A stretch of DNA of 64,000 bases from Metallyticus violacea. Its lineage: Eukaryota; Arthropoda; Insecta; Mantodea; Metallyticidae. A program made the translations under genes and the position numbers. Each line of letters opens with the position of its first letter. Positions within the stretch are counted from its first letter, which is position 1. Below are positions 44,605 to 55,104 of the stretch, piece after piece. A model generated the notes under the pieces. The model ran no database searches and was not told the origin of the DNA. It worked only from the letters and a program-made list of their open reading frames with translations. The stretch covers positions 1,736,001-1,800,000 of the forward strand of contig JAUJEO010000021.1 in the NCBI GenBank assembly GCA_030762175.1. The letters are read 5' to 3'.

Positions 44605-46140
44605 TTTGCATGCTTTTCAATGTATGTGGCTTCACATAATGCTACCTATTTACGTTTCATGTAATTTATTTTTTATCTTGAGATTACACTGTACCTCATT
44701 GCCCGTAACCATCGTTGAGTGAATGCAATTTAAAGGCAGTCTTGATAATGGATCACTGCAGGGCCTATATCTATTAGAATTAAAATCACATGGTTGCAAT
44801 TTACTTTTAATGCTGCCTGACATGAAGTTTATAATATGTGTCCATTTTAATTAGTGATGGTATTTTCTTCAAATTGCTTTGTCCAATTTATGGAGTTTCA
44901 CAGATTTTACCATATCATCTAGATTATGATAAAACACACACGAAAGAGGGTTTTACTCAATTTAGAGAAGGCACATAAAACTACAGATGGAGCAATTATG
45001 TTCATAGTAGTAAAATGGTAAAATTTAAACTTGACAACATGATCTATTTAAATGTCTTTCCATTAAATACAATCAGCAACAATTTTCATGCAAATTTAGC
45101 TCCAAAATTTTGTGAGCATTTCCAAATATGAAAACTATTATCTCCTGTTTCACACCCTTGTATGATAGAGGTAAAAAATTAATGTATCCAAATTGCAACT
45201 GGCATATGGTTTATCTTAAAAACTACTCTTAAACCATTTAATTAAATATGGGTTTTTATATCAAGTTCTTTTTATTGTCTGTTTGTAAATTTTGTTATTA
45301 GATTTAAAATAGGGAAGGAAAATTTCACATTTCTGTGACATGTTGAATTATCCTAGATTAATGCATAAGTCATTGTATCACATTTAATCTGTATAAGCCT
45401 GTTTAACTATTATGTTAATTTATTAATTATAATTCTGTTTCGTTTTATGCGGTTATACGGCATTCCATATTTCTTAAAATGCACTGTGGGAGTTTTCTGC
45501 CTGTAGACTATTTCTTGTATTCTTATTTTGGAACAATATTCTGCTTGCCACAAAAAATCTTTATTTGAACTTGCATGGATCCCTCTAATGCCATGTTCTT
45601 GCCTACTGCCCTGCCATCTAGAAAGGTGCATTGGTTCAAGGTGCTCAGCACTGAGGAGTAAATATGCTCAACAGTGTATGGGAGGTTTGCTTTTTTACTA
45701 CGATCTTTGAAGATGTTACCAGCTTTCTTAGAGCTTTGCTCTAAGTTTCAAAGGAGAGGGATTCTATGTTAGTATAATTTGCCTTGTTAGTTAGTTATTC
45801 TTCCAGTTATGCCTGCTCTTATCATGTCATTACTTTGGAAGTTTCTGGATTGAGCAACAGATACAGCAAGTCCATCCACTTAAACATGTAGCCGCTATTT
45901 GTGAGCCTAAATGGCCTGGCTACTTGTATGTTGAGTTGAATTGTTTCATCTCTCTGTGGTTCGCTTCATGGTTCTATTTTTAGCTAGCCTAATGGTTAAT
46001 GCAGAATTAGTATCTTATTCTTTTGTGATGAGCAATCATTGCTTCTGGGTGTTATGTATTAAATTGTCTAACTAAATTTCTTTTCTAATGATTGACAGCT
46101 CTATATTTCATATTCTTGAAAACTTGCAACTTTCACAGTA
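44605..46140. other. No confident gene; one unrecognised frame
   Basis: AT-rich. The minus frame 45631-45410 (MHLSRWQGSRQEHGIRGIHA ... KKYGMPYNRI) reads like protein but matches nothing I know. The opposite frame 45528-45710 overlaps it, and neither can be preferred. Confidence 0.4.
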
Positions 46141-46146
46141 GCTCAG

Positions 46147-46166
46147 GTAATAATAATAATAATAAT

Positions 46167-46207
<41 letters not shown>

Positions 46208-46213
46208 CAACAA
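46147..46213. repeat. (AAT)n microsatellite
   Basis: About 66 bp of aat repeats ending in aac units. It gives a false poly-Asn frame. Confidence 0.97.
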
Positions 46214-46219
46214 TATTTT

Positions 46220-48110
46220 ATATAATGGATTCAAATTTGTAAATCTTATATTACAATATAAAAGTGAAAGAATATTTATGATTAAAATTAATGTGGGTAA
46301 TTTATCACATTGAAGCCGTCTGCTATGTACACACATTGGTAGTTGATTGAAATATTTTTCTTTAGAAAATAATTTTATTTAAGTAAACTTTTATACATTT
46401 GTTAAGGATTGGTTAAACTTTAATTCATATTACTTTGAGATAATGCATTCAAAATGTGGTTGGAAGCAGTTGCCTAAGGAAATAAGTGTGGTTTCTTGCA
46501 ATAATCTTCTCTTTATTTAAATAATACTCCAGACTGCATGCTGTGATTTCTTGTCAAAGCTATATATTTTTTAAAAATTTATTTGTTTTTAATTTTAAAC
46601 AATTAATAGTCCTTTAAAATGTTACATCTTGCATTTCCATTTCATTATATTTAGGTTCATAGTGTTACATCATTTATATATATATATATATACATACACA
46701 CACACACACACACACAAGTGTTAATGAACTACATCAAAATAATTTCAGAGGGTATAGAGTCAAGGTATGGTCCACTACAAACTTAACACAGTTTCATGGT
46801 GTTAAACATTTTGGCATTAGATACTAATAAATAGGTATTAAAGCCAAAAAGGGTGAACAATTGGTTTAGAATGTCTTTAAAACTGCTTTGCAAGCATATA
46901 GATCTCAATTTTCTGCAGATTATCAGCATTTTCAAGATTTAGTGCCTTAAAAATCCTTCGAATCTCCAAGTAATCATTTAACAGTGCTACACGGAACATC
47001 TATTAACTGCCTTCTTGCATTATGTAGCCAACACCAACTAAATAAATGTAAATGTAACCTACTTTAGAGCGAGCTCTTTAACTGCTTGTGTGATGTAATG
47101 CATAATGCAAAAGTTTATATTCTGCAGGCTGCAGATTCAATTCTTGTAATGCTGTTAAATTTTTTTTTAATATGAAGTATTGTGATATGCATACTAAAGA
47201 ATTATGAATGAAATTTACTCAATGCTTTCAAGTTTTATTCTCTTTCTCAACAATGAATCAACTTACAATGACTAATAAGTTTACTATTAGCATGATGCCT
47301 AAAATTAATTTATCTAACACAAACTCAACACAGGATTCGGATTGATAAGCACAATAACTATAAGAGTTGTAGCTGTATGAATATATTAAGATTTAAATAT
47401 ATAAATTGAAACATCAACTTAAAATCTACGTTAAAAGAGGTATTATTAGCACTTAGTTAAGAAACAAACAAACATACAAAAAATGTGTTAAACAAGACTC
47501 GAATTTGAAAACAAACAACTTTCTCTTACTGGAAAGCTAATGTCTAAGCCATTGCGCCAAAGTGATAAGTTTTCATTATTTGTGTTATGCTTTCGAGGGG
47601 GTTCATTAGCCGGTAGTGCAATGGAGCTTTAAAAACTTATAGACAAAACTTCAACATGGTCACATGTAGTCCATGCTAAGTGTCACTTCTCATGTTTCTG
47701 AAAACCATACATTGCCATTCACCAAACTTTTCACACCCATAATGTAAACCATCCTGTGCTTAAATCCGGAAATGAAGCCATGGACTATATTAATGCTGTA
47801 CAAAAACTTGCATTATAAAAGAGAAAACCATACTAATTGTGTTTCTAAATAATTGTGCTTGTTTTAATTTTTTATGCCCATAAAAACTATTTTTCATATA
47901 CATTTTTTACATAAATAAATCTGCCTAAACATTGTTTATGCTACAATGCTACAATCTATTTTCAGATTGTGATGTGTTTGATATTTTAATTCAGGAACTT
48001 ATGCAAATTGGCTATAAGTAACTATAACAGATGTAATCTAATAACATATAATACAAAATGGTTATTGTTGCTAGAGTACATTATTAACACACTGAGACAC
48101 GAAAAAAATG
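46220..48110. other. No gene; (TA)n(CA)n at 46675-46716 and tRNA-like relics
   Basis: AT-rich TTLL intron. A ta/ca compound microsatellite lies at 46675-46716. A B-box-like agattcaattct near 47132 may be another worn SINE head. Confidence 0.5.
47490..47572 (-). mobile_element. tRNA-like sequence, possible third SINE family
   Basis: On the minus strand tttggcgcaatggcttagac (47561-47542) fits a pol III A box and tcaaattcgagtcttg (47508-47493) a B box at tRNA-like spacing. It differs from families 1 and 2. No 3' body or target duplication was recognised. Confidence 0.4.
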
Positions 48111-48369
48111 CAACACCTAACATTTTTTAAAAATGTTTCATTTTAAGCATTAATATATGTGAATTATTATATTCCCACTCATTTTTTGAACATTAAATAC
48201 TTTTCCGAACATTTTGCAATCACTCATGTACTGGGGTATCATTTTGAGCCTATAATTTCCTTTATTGTATGTGTATGAACACGAACATAATGATCTTGTT
48301 TTTACCTGTGTGGTAACACAAGGTAACACACCTGCATTACTAACACAACATACCTTTCAGCACTCAGTG

Positions 48370-49430
48370 GCACTCTCAGAAGCATGTGTTTCCTCCTCTG
48401 TCTTGTATTACAGCTTGCAACCTTGTAAACATGCTGCGGATCAAGGTCCTTAGGTTTTCTTGTGGTATGGCCTCCCATTGCTTATTAAAGTCTTCCTAAG
48501 TTCATTGAGGCTCTCAGGAACATGTTGGCAAACATTTTTCCCCAACATGTCCCAAACATGCTCATTGGGAATTGAATCTGTCGTCTTAACACTCTTCATT
48601 AACCTTAAAAATATACGGAACCAGTTTCAAAGATATGTTATCTTTGAAACTGGTTCCATATATTTTTAAGGTTAGTGAAGCATGAAGAGTGTTAAGACGA
48701 CAGATTCAATTCACATGAGCTTCACTGTGGTAGTTCCATATGAAAAATTTTTTTTTAAAGATTTACAATTTTTAAAAAAATTTAATGCTCATTGGGTTTG
48801 AGGTCAGGACTTCATGTTGGCTAAACTAGTGCCTGAATGCCCACCTTACACAAGTGCTGTGTCACATTGTGGGCCACTGTGGATTGTCATGCATGAAATG
48901 GAAATAATTGCCAATATATGGAGCATAAGGGATAACATGCTCCTGAAGAACTTCATCAATGTACTGTTTAGCATTCAGGGCCCAGTTCTCCACAAAAACC
49001 AACTCTTTCTTGGCTTCCACACTGTAACCAGCACATCCATGATGGAACCTCCCCTGAAAACCATCGTCGATGAGAAGGTGCAATTGGCATACCTTTTTCC
49101 AGTACTCTTCCATACTCTTTCCCTGTCATCAGATGATCTTAAGCTGAACCTCCTCAACTCATCCATGAATAGCACAGCTTTCCATTGCTCCTCAGTCCTC
49201 TCCAGATGTTCATGAGCAAAGACAAGGAATGGTTGCTGAATGTTGCTGGGTAAACAAGAGAGGGACCTCTGGCTGATCATCCAGGGGCGAGCTGTGCTTC
49301 CTCAAATCTCCTTCTCATGTCCTCAAGCTGATATTGACTCCTGATGCCCTTTGTAAGCAATTCTGAACGTCTATGGTTATTGTGTGATGATCATACAAAA
49401 TTTGCAGTCACAGACATTTATCATCTATCA
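48370..49430 (-). pseudogene. Tc1-like transposase, interrupted
   Basis: The minus strand encodes, in two main frames, a second-HTH remnant (near 49340), EHLERTEEQWKAVLFMDELR (first catalytic Asp), FSLRSSDDRERVWKSTGKRY, CTFSSTMVF, GYSVEAKKELVFVENWALNA, VLQEHVIPYAPYIGNYF and MHDNPQWPTM (second Asp; NARPHTA expected). It continues PDLKPNEHVWDMLGKNV with the catalytic Glu, then ESLNELRKTL and the C-terminus near 48390. The DLKPNEH codons are split by the insertion at 48570-48784. A frameshift and stops occur besides. The DD34E Tc1 fold is clear. Confidence 0.9.
48570..48784. mobile_element. Palindromic insertion in Tc1, 12-bp target duplication
   Basis: Flanked by atgctcattggg (48558-48569 and 48785-48796), which is Tc1 coding sequence present once in the uninterrupted gene. 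The insert holds a hairpin (48570-48635 and 48639-48711, 3-base loop; arms differ by two bases and a 7-base gtgaagc insertion) and a tail with gcttcactgtggtagttcc and A/T runs. The right arm (aaactggttccatatat ... gtgaagcatgaagagtgtta) resembles the PLE family C terminus at 35930-35980. No coding content. Confidence 0.92.
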
Positions 49431-49434
49431 CAAT

Positions 49435-49645
49435 TAACAATGCCAGCTATGGCCCATAACATCTTTTGTTCCAGCATTGGTATCCTCTAAGAGATTACTG
49501 TAACATGAAGAATTTAGTTACACTTATTTTCCTACAGGCAGAGTGACCAGTGGTAAGCCTACAATATGGGATCTATTGCTTGAAGTCCCTCCCAGAGGAC
49601 ATATGCTCTGGATTTTTATGTGCTGCAAATTTGGTCTCCAGGTTA
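49435..49645. other. No gene seen
   Basis: Probably outer Tc1 sequence; terminal inverted repeats were not identified. The nested frames on both strands have no motif. Confidence 0.4.
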
Positions 49646-49649
49646 GCAT

Positions 49650-49960
49650 ATTATCCAAGAGACCAATGAGGCTTTTCAATATAATACTATTGAGCTTATT
49701 TAGGCGAAAGTTAAGTAAAAAAATGGCAGAATTGAACAAAACATTTCAATTAGCTGATGTTGAAAGGCTAATGAACTAAGCTCTAGACAGAGTTACCAAG
49801 GAGGGCAGTTTTTCTCTTATTGCACATGCTGACAAAGTACTAGATAAGGACTGCAAGATGTGTAACATGTAATAAACTAACTTAGAGATTTATTCAGATT
49901 CAGAAGGTTCAAGCAAAGATGATGGGCAAAACTCATTTGTGTAGCAAGATGTCACTGCCC
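49650..49960 (+). pseudogene. Possible transposase C-terminal tail
   Basis: The frame reads KLSKKMAELNKTFQLADVER, LMN, stop, ALDRVTKEG, then AHADKVLDKDCKMC, two stops, and an acidic DSEGSSKDDG. The pattern of a helix followed by x-HA-x-KV and an acidic end is seen at the C-terminus of several Tc1/mariner-superfamily and pogo-like transposases, but I cannot assign the family. It could be the missing C-terminus of an older element between Tc1 and the pogo copies. Confidence 0.35.
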
Positions 49961-49964
49961 ATTC

Positions 49965-50905
49965 TGTAAAATAACCCAAATGTTAATTTCATTGTAATGA
50001 TAATTTAAATTTTATGTCAATACAAACATACATGTTCATTAGCTAGTTCTATAATTTTTTCCTTGCATAAAATATACACTTTGAGTTTTATTTCCACAAA
50101 TTGTTTAAAAAAAAAAGTGCATCTTTTATGCAAGCAAATATATCTTTTGGTTTGTAAATAGTGGTTGTCTTGGAAACTGAATTGCATTTATTATTGAATT
50201 ATTAATATCTAATTTATATTATTATAAATATTGGTTTGCAGAAAATTTCAGTGTGAACTATGTAATGACAACATACTTTATTTGTGCATAATGATATTAA
50301 AAAAATTAGCCATATAAATTTAAGGTGTTTTCACATTTGTAATTATGAGGGACTGTAAGACCAAGAGGTACAAGTGACAAAACACTTGATTTTGAGAAAA
50401 ATGACTGCAAAGTTTGTAACTAATAAAAATATATATAATTCTCCAATACATTTGCAAATTTGGTCACTATATTAATTACAGTATAACCCTGCCAGTTTGA
50501 ACTAATTCAGACCAATGTCTGTTCAGATTGGCAAAAATTTTAATTAATTGGGTTAATTTATAATCAATATAATTGGTTCTATGCAATATGTACAGAAGTT
50601 CACAAGTTAATTGTATTCTGTTGTTGTAACGTGCAGTGTTATTTTTTGATGCAAATATCATTGTTGAAAGTGAGCTCATGAAGTTCATTCTCACTTGGCC
50701 CATGACTCATAAGTATTTTGTTCATCTCTCTGGTGGAACTAGAAGTTGAGCACTTGATCCATTATGTTTGTTCTGAGTTCAGCTGAGTTACAGATACAGT
50801 ATCAATTGCAAAACTTGTGATTGCTTTAAGTGGATTTACAATACTGTATTGTGCTTAGTTGTATTTTTTAATCTAGTGACGTTGTTTTAACTTTTGCTGT
50901 TTGAT
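49965..50905. other. No gene seen
   Basis: AT-rich intron sequence with short oligo(A) runs; the last part likely includes the 5' non-coding end of the Tigger-like element. Confidence 0.45.
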
Positions 50906-50910
50906 TAAAA

Positions 50911-52190
50911 ATGGTAGGCAAGTGAAAACATAGTTCTTATTCATTAAGAGATAAACTTGAAATTTTAAAATGCTTAGATAAAGACAAAACAAAATCTGCA
51001 GCTGAATTCGGTATCTGAAAAGCAACAATAAGTGATTGGAAGAAAAATCAAGTCAAGATAGAACTTTTGTGCAACTGTGAACAGTCATTCCAAATTACTG
51101 TGAGTAATGACTGACTGGATCAATGGAAGAGAATGCCAGAGATACAACAGTTAATCTATCACTGGAGAAACATTATCAGCATATCACTTGGCACAAAAGT
51201 ATGTAACTCAATTTACAGACGTGGTTTCATTATAAAATTATTCACCCCAAGAAGCATACAACTGCCATGAAAATGGATTAAATTTTAAGTTTTTGCCAAA
51301 TACGAGTCTTGCCACTAGAAATCATGTTAGTGCTCCCAGTTTCAGAATGAGCAAGGAATATGTCACAATATTGGCATGCAGTAATGCAGCAGGGAATCAT
51401 AAGTTACCACTTATGGTCATTGGAAAATCAAAATATCCAAGAGCATTCAAAAAGTTCTGCTTCTACAGATATCAAAATAAAGCTTGGATGACTAGTACAT
51501 TATTGACAGAATGGTTTTCTAACTAGTTTGTATCTTCAGTAAAAAGGTTTAATGAAATAAATGATCTGCCACCAGGGCATTACTTATTATGCATAATGCA
51601 CCTGCACACCTTCAACAGGCAAACTGGTCAATGCAGATATAAGAGCAATTTTTCTGCCTCTGAACATTACACCATAGTTACAACGAATGGACCAAAATGT
51701 GCTACAAAATGTGAAAACTGAAGACGCTCCTAAGATAATCAAAATCAAAGAACTTCTAAAGCCATTGTAAATGTCCTCATACAAGTCACTATCAAAGATG
51801 TTTATTAGCTGAGGTCGATGTCAAAAAGCTATTGCTTAGAATGTCATGGAAAACGTTATGGCCAACTCTTATCATACAGCTAGTGTTCAGACCAAGCAGA
51901 GGAGACCAGAACCAGAACCAGAACCAGAACTGAAGTTTTACATCTCACGAAGCAAATCCCAGGCAGTGAAGAAGCAGAGGAAACAGATGTGAAGGAGCGG
52001 TTATTAGCTTACACAGAAGATCAAGCTATGACTGGTCAGGAAATAGTTTCCCTAGTATGTTAGTCAGATGAAGATGCTGCAGTCCCACTATCTGGAATTA
52101 CTCATTTGGACACAACAAAAGCATTGGAGTCATCTCTGCAGTATGTACAGCAACACCCCAATGCTAAAGCAGGACTGAATTTTTGTGTAA
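50911..52190 (+). pseudogene. pogo/Tigger-type (jerky-like) transposase
   Basis: Starts with M at 50911; the first frame has SYSLRDKLEILKCLDKDKTK and TISDWKKN, the first DNA-binding helix-turn-helix. After losses comes an uninterrupted DDE part (51293-51526): FKFLPNTSLATRNHVSAP, MSKEYVTILACSNAAGNHKL, MVIGKSKYPRAFKKF and WMTSTLLTEWF. Then NDLPPRALLIMHNAPAHLQQ (the second Asp changed to His), damaged FLPPNIT and QPMDQ blocks, and a C-terminal LAYTEDQAMTGQEIVS with THLDTTKALESSLQYVQQHP. The acidic PEPEPEPEL run near 51915 is also part of it. It has frameshifts and stops. Confidence 0.88.
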
Positions 52191-52249
52191 CAACATACTG
52201 TATTCTTGTTGAATTAAACGTAAAACTTCTTAGCTTCTTAATGCTCTTA

Positions 52250-52432
52250 GCATTATTATATCTTTTCCTATTTCATGATTTTCGTTCCAGAAATGTGCTG
52301 CTACTGCCGATTTTTCTATTTGTTTGTATCTGATGTTTCTCCAGTGCTGTTTCAATCTAATATCCATGCTTCTTTTGGTCTTGCCTATATATACTTTATC
52401 ACACTCCTTATAGTTGAGATAGTTTTTACCTC
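52250..52432 (-). mobile_element. PLE family A GIY-YIG fragment
   Basis: The minus strand encodes NYKECDKVYIGKTKRSMDIR, LKQHWRNIRYKQIEKSAVAA and HFWNENH without a stop: the YIG motif, conserved Arg and HFW box of the PLE endonuclease. Only this domain is present, between two transposase remnants. Confidence 0.85.
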
Positions 52433-52494
52433 CTCATGTGATACTGCAAAGGAAAACATGGCAAAAGAGAAACTGCCTAATGGTCAGGATAAAG

Positions 52495-53045
52495 GATGAA
52501 TGATGAATAACACAATGCTAGGTTGATTAAAAGTTGTTTGAATAAGAAGACCAGGCTCACTGATTGACAAGAGGGGATGTTAGTGCTGGATTCCTTTAGG
52601 GAACACATCACTAATGAAGTAATGGACCTGATCTCAAAACTCATCTCAAATCTTGTTATAATTCCTGCTGGCATGACATCATAACTCCAGATAATGGATG
52701 TTATTTGTGAACAAGTCCTTCAAGGATAATCTGTGGCAGTTCTATGACTGGCTTCTTGAAGGAAACCATCTTCACTCCAAATGGGAAACTGAAGAACCGT
52801 CAATAATCATTCTGGGGGAATAGATACTTAAAGCTTGGAGCAGGATCTCCAGTGAAACTATTGTGAATGGGTTCAAAAATTGCTGCAAATCCAATGCCAT
52901 AGTGGGTCTAAAAATGACATCTTGTGGAAGAGGATCCAGATGAAGAAAGCAGCAGAGCTGTAATAACAGCTTACAGGGAGCTATCTTATATTCAGGGTAG
53001 ACTTATATTAGATGTTTTTGGTATACATGTAGTTACTGACTAAAC
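52495..53045 (+). pseudogene. Second pogo-like (DDE_1) transposase C-terminal part
   Basis: Frames give RRPGSLIDKRG, LVLDSFREHITNEVMDLISK (Asp-Ser-Phe, the second catalytic Asp block), NLVIIPAGMTS, a worn LQ-x-MDV block, VNKSFKDNLWQFYDWLLEGN-like, ILKAWSRISSETIVNGFKNC, CKSNAI and an acidic end. This is the typical tail of pogo/jerky-group transposases whose hosts use GGMTS-LQPLDV. It differs from the element ending at 52190, so it is a separate insertion. Several frameshifts. Confidence 0.8.
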
Positions 53046-53049
53046 AATA

Positions 53050-53305
53050 AAGGTTCCACAAAGTTGCAGGCTGCCACAATGAACAGAGCATAGCAATACT
53101 ATGAATAAGCTTAGGAAAAAAAAAAGTAAATTACTAAACTTGTCTTCTGTCTTTAAAGAACACAAATAGTTCAAAATATTGCAATATTTGTATTACTATA
53201 TAAGGGTTTCTGTGAAAGCACAAAATGGCTGTAATCAGTTGCTATAAATTCTTGTGTGACTTCTAATAATTTTGTTATAGTGTGTTAGAAGAATTCTCCA
53301 GTTAG
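53050..53305. other. Intron sequence
   Basis: AT-rich DNA between the pogo-like remnant and the first visible TTLL exon. It ends with the donor gtaagc of that exon on the minus strand. Confidence 0.5.
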
Positions 53306-53310
53306 CTTAC

Positions 53311-53530
53311 CTGAAACCTCTTCATTTCTTTTGCCCTCTCAACAGACACAGAAAGATCAGTCCAATAAAGATCCCAATATTCATCTTCATCCACTTCTCT
53401 CATGCCAATCTTCAATGCCACACGTCGCACAACTTCGTACTTGCAATTTGACATGCATATCGTCACTCTATCCAGATTTAAAAATTTTATTTTAGTCACA
53501 TTTTCCTTAAAACAATCATGCAACATAAAA
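53311..53530 (-). CDS. TTLL6-like: TTLL polyglutamylase, exon 1 of those seen
   Basis: The exon ends with a clear donor (tttcag|gtaagc) in phase 0 after SVSVERAKEMKRFQ. It encodes MSNCKYEVVRRVALKIGMRE, VDEDEYWDLYWTDLSVSVER and AKEMKRFQ, the start of the conserved core of TTLL6/7/13-type tubulin polyglutamylases. The 5' edge is less certain: the acceptor tttatttgctatag gives 53530; a later one would start near 53505. The upstream part (FLNLDRVTICM) replaces the basic K/R stretch of better known homologues. Earlier exons with the start codon were not found. Confidence 0.9.
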
Positions 53531-53534
53531 CTAT

Positions 53535-53960
53535 AGCAAATAAAAGAAACTTTCTTCCATATGATTAGTACATAATTTTTGATGCTGTGCTTTAGAGAGC
53601 AGGACTTTGCTTTTGCAATGATTATGCACTATATTCATGCAAAATTATATTTTTTTAATATTTACTGTATTTAACATTGTGATATGATGAAGTGCCAAGA
53701 ATCTCAAATGAGATTAATGTAATAAAATGGTTTTAAAAGACAATGCTTTTCTTAATAATTGAATTTAATTATTATTATTATTTTTATTATATCTATGTGC
53801 TTCATGGCCAGTTGCCAATCTGATTACAACAATGACACATTTCTTTAGATTCTAAGGGTAAATTACTTTCTAATTTTACCCAATTGCTATGAACATGAAT
53901 TTTTTTTAATTTGTTTTAATTAATTGCTGTAAAATATTGTTGGCTCCTGCAGAAAGAGTG
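53535..53960. other. No gene seen
   Basis: AT-rich, with (tta)n near 53770. Upstream TTLL exons could lie beyond this, but none was recognised. Confidence 0.45.
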
Positions 53961-53964
53961 ATTA

Positions 53965-54256
53965 TTATTGATGTCAGGGCAGACTTTCAAGGCATTCCTT
54001 CCAGAAATTATTCATATAACTTGCCTGGCTCTGGACTCCCATCCAGTCACAGAAGAGGTAAGAAAGTTGTTTCCATCAATTAACAGGATAATTTCACAGT
54101 TTACAAAATGTTTGTGAAAGCACAATTGTGAATCCAGGAATACAAAGAAATCTACCAGATGTTACTCTGCCTCTCAATCCAAGGCTCACAAGAAGGAATA
54201 TATGGCTGAGAACAGCACTTTTCTATTACAAGCTTCTATTCAGTCAACTTGGGCAG
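53965..54256 (+). pseudogene. hAT-like transposase fragment
   Basis: One frame gives FKAFLPEIIHITCLALDSHP, VTEEVRKLFPSINRIISQFT; after a frameshift another gives VNPGIQRNLPDVTLPLNPRL, TRRNIWLRTALFYYKLL. These match the Leu-Ala-His ... FP-x-V/I-x-x-LI ... P-LP-P-x-x-x-TR-x-x-W order of the CGGBP1-related hAT transposases, like the minus-strand copy at 41835-42900, and cover the part just after the second catalytic block. A TR-x-G-x-W motif is changed to TRRNIW. Confidence 0.75.
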
Positions 54257-54259
54257 GTA

Positions 54260-55058
54260 ACCACTGATAATGTTTAAATATGCTTACTTAAAATTTAGAA
54301 TTTTAGGGCAGTAATATTATTCAGCAGTTCCAAATCAATTACTCAATCATAAAATACACTTTTTTTTTGCACAACTTTATGCAAATGAAGGAGATTTGAA
54401 AGAAAGGACACAACATTTGCCATAGCAAATGATAAAAAATTGGAAAATTCCTTTTTGGAGTTCTGTTCCTCTGGTTCTTACACATTCTTAGGACATTTAA
54501 GCATATTTACATTAAATAAAAATAAATATAATTTGAAAAAAATAATGTTGTAGTAAATAAACCTATAATGTTAAAACATGTGATTTTTACTGCATATATT
54601 TTTTCCGGGCTATTTAGGCAGTTTTAAGTGCTTAGTTCTATGCATTAAAGGCACTTTAGTGCATGAAATTCAGTAGTCTGTTTATCAACAATTATCACAC
54701 AAAAGTGAATAATATTTTGAAGAGCAAAGGAAGGAGATATGTCATGTTCTAGCAAGCTTTTCAATGTTATAGCATGTAAATGTGCTTAATTTTTAATATG
54801 CAGTTGTGATAAAACTATAAAGTTCCGATAAAAAGAGAGAATTTTTAAATAATTTGAGAAGTATAAGAAGAATGGCAATAGATGTCATCAATAGATCAAA
54901 AAAAGTTCAAGCCAGAGAAGAAAAAAGAAATAAGCACAATATTTTAATAGAAAAGAAAAACCATATTACATGTAAGACAAAATCTATAATTATAGTAAAA
55001 AACAACATAAACACTGTCAGAATTTTAGAAACAGGCATTAACATTGAAAAAAAAAAGT
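54260..55058. other. No gene seen
   Basis: AT-rich. The plus frame 54854-55081 is Lys/Ile/Asn-rich and has no motif. Confidence 0.5.
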
Positions 55059-55060
55059 TT

Positions 55061-55098
55061 TACACCTGTTTTTACTACTGAGGCACCACAAGCGGTAC
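55061..55098 (-). mobile_element. SINE family 2, 3'-end scrap
   Basis: cacctgtttttactactg and aggcaccacaagcggt match the complement of the family 2 3' end (compare 57890-57915). The rest of the SINE is absent. Confidence 0.7.
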
Positions 55099-55104
55099 AA
55101 TAAA

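Noticed and set aside
46092..46313. Poly-Asn protein
   Set aside because: Caused by an (AAT)n microsatellite.
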